Source of the DNA: Arthrobacter citreus
GTDB lineage: Bacteria; Actinomycetota; Actinomycetes; Actinomycetales; Micrococcaceae
Direction of reading: 5' to 3'
Assembly: GCF_038405225.1 (NCBI RefSeq)
Contig: NZ_CP151657.1
Coordinates: forward strand, 1,922,001 to 1,986,000
DNA: 64,000 nucleotides
Positions 55,120 through 64,000 of this stretch are shown here, in pieces. The position numbers and the translations under genes were made by a program. A model generated the notes under the pieces. It was not told the origin of the DNA, ran no database searches, and saw only the letters and a program-made list of their open reading frames with translations. Numbering within the stretch: position 1 is the first letter of the stretch; each line of letters starts with the position of its first letter.

Positions 55120-56118
55120 TTATCCGCCGGGGGTGACAGTCCAGCTGAGCACGGGCGCGGTGGCATTTTGCTCGTCCGGGCGCGCGCTCCACCATGCGGC
55201 ACAGGCGGCGCGCCAGCTGTCCAGATTGCTGCTGTCGCCGGAGATCTCCAGGGTGTCCCCGGATACCCGGGCCGTGGCGCTGCCGCAGGCATACCCGCCG
55301 TCGCTGGCCTCAATGACCGGGTACGGCGCGTACAAGGCGTCCAGGTCGGCCAGCAGATAGGTGGGGCGCTCCGCTGTGCGGGCGGCCAGCGCGGTCTGCG
55401 GCGTGTCGACGCCGGTGAGGACCATCGCGGTCGCAAAGCCTGCGTTGTTGCCGCCGAGGATATCGGTGTCCAGGCGGTCGCCCACCACGAGCGGCGTTTG
55501 GGCGCCGAGATGGCGCGCAGCCGTCAGGAACAGCGGAGCTTCCGGCTTGCCAGCCACCATCGGTGTCCTGCCGGTGGCTGCCGCGACGGCGGCCACCAGC
55601 GTTCCGTTTCCGGGAGCGATCCCCCGGGCCTGGGGAATGGACATGTCGGTGTTGGTGGCAACCCACACGGCGCCGCGTGCCACCGCGAACGCTGCCTCGG
55701 CCAGGTCCTTCCAGCCGAGCCCGGGGTCAAAACCCTGGATGACGGCGTCGGGGTGGTCATCGGCGGAGTGGACCGGAACCAAACCCTGTTCACGGACCTG
55801 CTCGGTCAGCCAGACGCTTCCGGTCACGAGGACCGTGGCGCCGGCCGGCACCTGGCCGGCCAGCAGCTCGGCCCCGGCCTGAGCCGAGCCGAACACGGTT
55901 TCCGCTGTTGCCGGGGCGCCCAGCTCGCGCAGGTGCGCTGCCACCGTTTCGGAGGAGCGCGACGCGTTGTTGGTGACGTAAGCCAGCTGCACTCCCGCGC
56001 CCTCAAGGCGCTGCAGGGCCTCAACGGCTCCCGGGATGGCGTGCGGGCCGGCGTACACGACGCCGTCCAGATCGGAAAGGACGGCGTCGTACCCGGCAAT
56101 CAGCGATGTGTCCGCCAT
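55120..56118 (-). CDS. HAD-IIA phosphatase (NagD / glycerol-3-phosphate phosphatase type, Rv1692-like)
   Basis: A 332-residue hydrolase. Motif I is SDLDGVVYAG (Asp16, Asp18), VTNNASR is motif II, GKPEAPLF motif III with Lys, and GDRLDTDILGGNNAG motif IV. The C-terminal 60 residues (ATARVSGDTLEISGDS) are an added small domain as in Rv1692, a glycerol-3-phosphate phosphatase. ATG 56118 lies 4 bp after the TPR gene stop. The physiological substrate here is inferred by neighbourhood. Confidence 0.88.
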   Translation of the reverse strand: MADTSLIAGYDAVLSDLDGVVYAGPHAIPGAVEALQRLEGAGVQLAYVTNNASRSSETVAAHLRELGAPATAETVFGSAQAGAELLAGQVPAGATVLVTGSVWLTEQVREQGLVPVHSADDHPDAVIQGFDPGLGWKDLAEAAFAVARGAVWVATNTDMSIPQARGIAPGNGTLVAAVAAATGRTPMVAGKPEAPLFLTAARHLGAQTPLVVGDRLDTDILGGNNAGFATAMVLTGVDTPQTALAARTAERPTYLLADLDALYAPYPVIEASDGGYACGSATARVSGDTLEISGDSSNLDSWRAACAAWWSARPDEQNATAPVLSWTVTPGG

Positions 56119-56122
56119 GGTG

Positions 56123-58276
56123 CTACGCGCGTTCCTCGTCAGCGTCGCCGGTCGGCGCGTCGGCGGAGAACTCGTCGTTGTCGTTGCCGTCATCGTTTAG
56201 TTCGGCGGTGTTGTCGTCTTCTTCCTCGGTTTCGAGGACTCCGATCACGCCTTCCTGCTCATCCGAGGGCAGGACGTCGACGTCGTCGCTCAGGTCCATG
56301 TCGTTGACAACTGTGACGGTCTCGGCAGGAGCGGCGAACGGCGTCTCGGACCGCTCTTCACCCGAACGCTCGTCGCGGTCTTCGCGGCCATGGCGGGCCC
56401 GGGCCGGCTTCTCCTCGTCGTCGCCAACCAGGTCGAAGATGTCCGGCTCGGCGAACTCGCCAACCCCGAGGGCCTTCTCGGCCAGCAGGGCTCGGTTGCG
56501 CCACTGCTCGGCTTCGGCGTTCCGGTCCGCCAGCTCCAGGGCGTCAGCGTAGGCGCGGAACAGGCGCGGGCTGAAGGAGAACGCGCGGTTCTTGTCCAGC
56601 TGCGGGATTTCCAGGGCGGTCACGGCGGCGTCGTACTGCTCCATGTCCATGCGGGCACCCGAGGCAACGATGGCCATGTCGACCTGGCCGGCAATGTCCA
56701 GTTCCTTGGCTTCGTCCGAGCGGGCGATGTCCAGGGCACGGTCCGGGCGGCCGAGGCCGCGTTCGCAGTCAGCCATCATGGCCAGGTAGGCGTTGGAGCC
56801 GCTGATCCGGCGGTAAGTGCGGAACTCGCGCAGGGCTTCACCGAAGTGTTCGGAGGCGTAGGCGGTCAGGGCCACTGCTTCGCGGACTGCTGCCATGCGT
56901 CCGCCGCGGCGGCTGGCTGCCAGGGCGTGCTGGAAGGCCAGCTCCGGCTCGTCGTCAATCAGGCGGCCGGCCATGACCAGGTGCTTGGAGACCCACTCAC
57001 CGCTGACTTCCTCCAGGACGCGCAGCTGGGCGCGGGTTACCTTGTCCAGCTCCTGGCCTGTGACGTCCTCATCAATTTCGGGCGAACGCTCGCGGTCCGG
57101 GCGGTTTGCGCTGCGCAGGTCGCGGGCGTTGTGCTTGCGCTCGACAACGGGTGCATCCTCGCCGCGGGCCGGGCGGTCCTTCGAGAAGGACGGCTTGCGA
57201 TCCCCGAACGAAGGCTTGCGGTCTCCGCGGTCGCCGAAGGACTTGCGCTCCCCGTCCCGGGCCGGACGGTCGCCGAAGGACGGCTTGCGGTCGTCGCGTG
57301 CCGGACGGCGGTCATCGCCACCACGGGACGGACGGTCACCGAAGGACGGCTTGCGGTCACCGCGGTCACCGAAGGACTTACGCTCACCATCACGGGGAGG
57401 ACGACGATCATCGCCGCCAAAGGAGGGCTTACGATCCCCGAACGAAGGCTTGCGGTCGCCACGATCACCAAAGGACTTACGCTCACCATCACGAGCCGGA
57501 CGGTCACCGAAGGACGGCTTACGATCCCCGCGATCACCAAAGGACTTACGCTCACCATCACGAGCCGGACGGTCACCGAAGGACGGCTTACGATCCCCGC
57601 GATCACCAAAGGACTTACGCTCACCATCACGGGGAGGACGACGATCATCGCCACCAAACGAAGGCTTGCGGTCTCCACGATCGCCGAACGACTTACGCTC
57701 ACCATCACGGGGAGGACGACGATCATCACCACCAAACGAAGGCTTACGATCCCCGCGGTCGCCAAAGGACTTACGCTCTCCGTCCCGGGCCGGACGGTCA
57801 CCGAAGGACGGCTTACGGTCTCCACGATCACCGAACGACTTACGCTCACCATCACGGGGAGGACGACGATCATCGCCACCAAACGAAGGCTTACGATCCC
57901 CGCGGTCGCCAAAGGACTTACGCTCACCATCACGAGCCGGACGGTCACCGAAGGACGGCTTACGATCCCCACGGTCGCCAAAGGGCTTGCGCTCTCCGTC
58001 CCGGGCCGGACGACGGTCGTCATCGCTGCGTGCCGGACGGTCGTTAAAGGAGGGTTTCCCGTCCTTGGAGAAGGGCTTACGCTGCGAAGAAGCTCCACGA
58101 TCGCCGAAGGACTTACGCTCACCATCACGAGCCGGACGGCCTCCGAAGGAGGGCTTGCGGTCCTCAAAACGCTTGGGGGCGTTTCGGTCATTTGTGGGCG
58201 GGCGGTTTGACGAGCTGCTTCCGGCTGCGTTGTTTCCTTCACTACCGCGCTGATCCCTGTTATTTTGCTCTGACAT
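56123..58276 (-). CDS. TPR-like protein with large RDGERKSFGDRG repeat domain
   Basis: A 717-residue protein. Residues from about 10 to 390 are an arginine/glycine/aspartate-rich disordered domain built from near-identical units (RPARDGERKSFGDRGDRKPSFG) with GERKSFGDRG or GERKPFGDRG seen eleven times. Then follows a helical TPR-like domain (VSKHLVMAGRLIDDEPELAFQHALAASRRGG; FRAYADALELADRNAEAEQW) and a very acidic tail. Actinobacterial homologues (Rv1691 position) are annotated as TPR proteins; function is unknown, but RG-rich domains often bind RNA. ATG 58276 has GAGG upstream. It leads the HAD-tlyA-nadK-recN run. Confidence 0.8.
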   Translation of the reverse strand: MSEQNNRDQRGSEGNNAAGSSSSNRPPTNDRNAPKRFEDRKPSFGGRPARDGERKSFGDRGASSQRKPFSKDGKPSFNDRPARSDDDRRPARDGERKPFGDRGDRKPSFGDRPARDGERKSFGDRGDRKPSFGGDDRRPPRDGERKSFGDRGDRKPSFGDRPARDGERKSFGDRGDRKPSFGGDDRRPPRDGERKSFGDRGDRKPSFGGDDRRPPRDGERKSFGDRGDRKPSFGDRPARDGERKSFGDRGDRKPSFGDRPARDGERKSFGDRGDRKPSFGDRKPSFGGDDRRPPRDGERKSFGDRGDRKPSFGDRPSRGGDDRRPARDDRKPSFGDRPARDGERKSFGDRGDRKPSFGDRKPSFSKDRPARGEDAPVVERKHNARDLRSANRPDRERSPEIDEDVTGQELDKVTRAQLRVLEEVSGEWVSKHLVMAGRLIDDEPELAFQHALAASRRGGRMAAVREAVALTAYASEHFGEALREFRTYRRISGSNAYLAMMADCERGLGRPDRALDIARSDEAKELDIAGQVDMAIVASGARMDMEQYDAAVTALEIPQLDKNRAFSFSPRLFRAYADALELADRNAEAEQWRNRALLAEKALGVGEFAEPDIFDLVGDDEEKPARARHGREDRDERSGEERSETPFAAPAETVTVVNDMDLSDDVDVLPSDEQEGVIGVLETEEEDDNTAELNDDGNDNDEFSADAPTGDADEERA
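57170..58170. repeat. Long imperfect coding repeat array
   Basis: About 1 kb of DNA made of near-identical 60-90-bp units encoding the RDGERKSFGDRG repeats. Sequence identity between units is high at the nucleotide level, not only at the protein level. It is the repeat tract of the TPR-like gene. Confidence 0.85.
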
Positions 58277-58784
58277 GCTGGTGAGTTCCTCTCGTCGTGA
58301 GCCGACCAACGGAATTTACTGCAGTCGCTCGTCACTATGGATATATAAAGTTGATTCAAAAGTTTGTGGGGCCCAAACCGGGCACAAGCCAATTCTAGTG
58401 CAGGCTAGTCCGATCATCGTCGCCCCATGCCTAGATGCGTATCTTGATTAGGTGAGACTGCCCACCTGGGAAGGATCCGAAGAGCTGAATCCAGCCGTCC
58501 AGAGAAGCCGCACGGCTTGGGGCGCCATCGAATGAGGAGTCGCACCACTCAGTGCCGTTCCTGTAAGCAATCTCTCCCCTCCCTCCCTTGGCGAGGAAAA
58601 ACCAGGGGACTTAGGGACCTGGCGAGTGCGATGCCGGCCCGCCCGCGCCGCGCGGCTCTCCGCCGAGATGGCAGCCAGCACTGCACCCAGCCCCGGGACA
58701 CGCAGTTCGGCCATCCCGCGTTCGGCTATCCCGCGGAAAAGAAAATGACGGCCATCCCGTGGGAAAGAAAGCCCTGGTTAAACA
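58277..58784. other. Intergenic stretch between TPR-like gene and rRNA terminator
   Basis: About 500 bp with no credible gene. The first 130 bp probably hold the promoter of the TPR-like gene. A 13-bp motif CGGCYATCCCGYG occurs three times at 58708-58720, 58723-58735 and 58749-58761, with A-rich tails after the second and third copies. Confidence 0.55.
58708..58761. repeat. Triple 13-bp motif CGGCYATCCCGYG
   Basis: Three direct copies at 58708-58720, 58723-58735 and 58749-58761, spaced 15 and 26 bp apart, just downstream of the rRNA operon terminator on the minus strand. Confidence 0.7.
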
Positions 58785-58820
58785 AGTAAGGCCCGCACCA
58801 TCACTGGTACGGGCCTTACT
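58785..58820 (-). terminator. Terminator of the rRNA operon
   Basis: A stem of 16 bp with one mismatch (AGTAAGGCCCG with CGGGCCTTACT, inner GCACC with GGTAC) and a 6-nt loop, followed on the minus strand by a U-rich TTGTTT. It lies 37 bp downstream of the 5S gene. Confidence 0.75.
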
Positions 58821-58857
58821 CTCTGAACAACCGGTCAAAACTTCAACCGTAAATATT

Positions 58858-58976
58858 GTCCGGCGGTGACCTACTCTCCCACATCCTCCCGGATGCAGTA
58901 CCATCGGCGCTGTGGGTCTTAGCTTCCGGGTTCGGAATGGGACCGGGCGTTTCCCCCACGCTATGACCGCCGTAAC
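58858..58976 (-). rRNA. rrf: 5S ribosomal RNA
   Basis: On the minus strand the 119-nt sequence begins GTTACGGCGGTCATAGCG, contains the conserved CCATTCCGAACCCGGAAG and CGCCGATGGTACTGCA segments and ends CGCCGGAC, pairing its ends. It is last in the 16S-23S-5S operon. Confidence 0.95.
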
Positions 58977-59267
58977 CCTTCCACCCACACCACCCCAACA
59001 AACAAACCTCAGGGTGAGGGGAAAACAATGGTCACAACAAAACACACAAAACCAATAACGACATTGAGTGTTTCAAAGCGAAGTTATAACTGTAATTATA
59101 CGGCACACCAGAACCCGCAAGGGTGTGGTGGTGCCGGTTCCAGGAGTGACAAACCACACGGGTTTGTTATCCGGGAACCACATAGTGGACGCAAGCAGCA
59201 CATGATCTAACACAACCCTTATTTGGCGGGAACGTTTGAAGTCGTTTCCTGCCCAGATTGTGGTGTG
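58977..59267. other. 23S-5S spacer
   Basis: About 290 bp with no tRNA. It holds the 3' arm of the 23S processing stem (59180-59197) and A/T-rich sequence. No open reading frame of interest was seen. Confidence 0.7.
59180..59197 (-). ncRNA. 3' arm of the 23S rRNA processing stem
   Basis: In the minus-strand transcript TGCTTGCGTCCACTATGT pairs over 18 bases (one G-U) with ACATAGTGGACGCGAGCA upstream of 23S, forming the long stem cut by RNase III. Confidence 0.75.
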
Positions 59268-62429
<3,162 letters not shown>

Positions 62430-62550
62430 ACAAAGATCAATAAATATTATCGCTCTCGAGAAAACCATGACAACACCGGAAACACACCCATCAAGGGCAC
62501 ATCCCCGGATCACCAGGTTTATCTGAAATTGCACTTAATAATTTTAAGAT

Positions 62551-62568
62551 GCTCGCGTCCACTATGTA
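62551..62568 (-). ncRNA. 5' arm of the 23S rRNA processing stem
   Basis: The minus-strand RNA ACATAGTGGACGCGAGCA pairs with the arm at 59180-59197. Together the arms bring both 23S ends together for RNase III. Confidence 0.75.
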
Positions 62569-62583
62569 GTTCTCAAACAACAA
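62569..62583 (-). promoter_or_regulatory. boxA antitermination site
   Basis: The minus strand reads TGTTGTTTGAGAACT, the actinobacterial boxA sequence bound by NusB/NusE for rRNA antitermination. It immediately precedes the 5' processing arm. Confidence 0.75.
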
Positions 62584-62962
62584 CCCCGTCACACCCCGCC
62601 ACCACCACGTATTCACCGTGGAAGTCTTAGGTCTGCGCAGGAACAATCAGAAACAACACGGTACCCGTGCCACCTCCAACCAAACGGCTGTCAGTTCATA
62701 CGGTCCTGTTGTCTCAGGACCCAACAGTGTGCCAAACGGTAAAACCCGGTACTCGAGGCACCGGCAGCTCTTTCCAACCACAACCATCCCCACAAGTGGG
62801 AACGTACACGGCGTACTCATGCTGCCAGGCTCAACGCCGGGCACCTGCTCATTGATATTCCACCCTTGAGCACCCACCGAAGAACAAATGTCTTACGATA
62901 TGGGCATCTCCTGCAAAGACCGCATCCAACACTGTGGAAGGACACAAAATCTTTGAGGTGCT

Positions 62963-64000
<1,038 letters not shown>

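Noticed and set aside
56390-58253. Long plus-strand reading frames opposite the repeat region (606, 452 and 313 residues)
   Set aside because: They are antisense to the repeat array, consist of the same repeated units in other frames, and lack ribosome binding sites; open frames here follow from the repeat composition.

Overview
The window is about 64 kb of high-GC actinobacterial chromosome. Gene content, the long 23S rRNA, a 16S-23S spacer without tRNAs and the actinobacterial gene order fit the family Micrococcaceae, most likely Arthrobacter or a close relative. That placement comes from gene recognition and has not been tested by alignment. The window cuts the 3' part of a pyruvate carboxylase gene (left edge) and the 5' third of a 16S rRNA gene (right edge). 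No transposase, CRISPR array or phage gene was seen.

Layout. 0-5.3 kb: pyruvate carboxylase, an orphan ParA-like ATPase, and the conserved block GarA/OdhI FHA protein - FtsR - bifunctional nuclease - ResR-like MerR regulator (the Rv1827-Rv1830 block of Mycobacterium tuberculosis). 5.5-16.2 kb: an accessory stretch with a Rox-like flavin monooxygenase coupled to a GyrI-like domain, a sugar dehydrogenase lipoprotein, a methyltransferase, a GNAT-HAD-hydrolase run, a P-loop kinase, a large LuxR-family regulator divergent from a small membrane export protein, and an unknown membrane protein. 16.2-23.8 kb: tRNA-Pro, then (read on the minus strand) parA-scpA-scpB-rluB-tyrA-cmk-der.

24.2-47.4 kb is a second metabolic and resistance block: a C4-dicarboxylate transporter with a divergent two-component system; an isochorismatase-like hydrolase; a GlxA-type regulator; a CGNR regulator divergent from a luciferase-like oxidoreductase; an arsenic cluster (ACR3 permease, ArsC, Cys-tailed flavoprotein, ArsO-like monooxygenase, second permease, divergent ArsR and ArsN-like acetyltransferase); the methylcitrate cycle (prpE divergent from gntR-prpD-prpB-prpC); and a MerR/DUF4188 pair. 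47.4-58.3 kb returns to conserved backbone on the minus strand: xerD, a NUDIX gene, pyrG, recN, NAD kinase, tlyA, a HAD phosphatase and a repeat-rich TPR-like protein. 58.8-64 kb is an rRNA operon on the minus strand (16S-23S-5S).

How the genes work together. The backbone genes cover chromosome segregation (parA, scpAB, xerD), ribosome and RNA maturation (der, rluB, tlyA, rRNA) and nucleotide supply (cmk, pyrG, nadK). The middle block imports and burns organic acids: dicarboxylate uptake feeds the TCA cycle, and propionate goes through methylcitrate to pyruvate and succinate. CRP/GlxR-like sites before dctA and prpE suggest common carbon control. The ars genes form a two-sided detoxification unit in which reduction, flavin chemistry, acetylation and export sit together.
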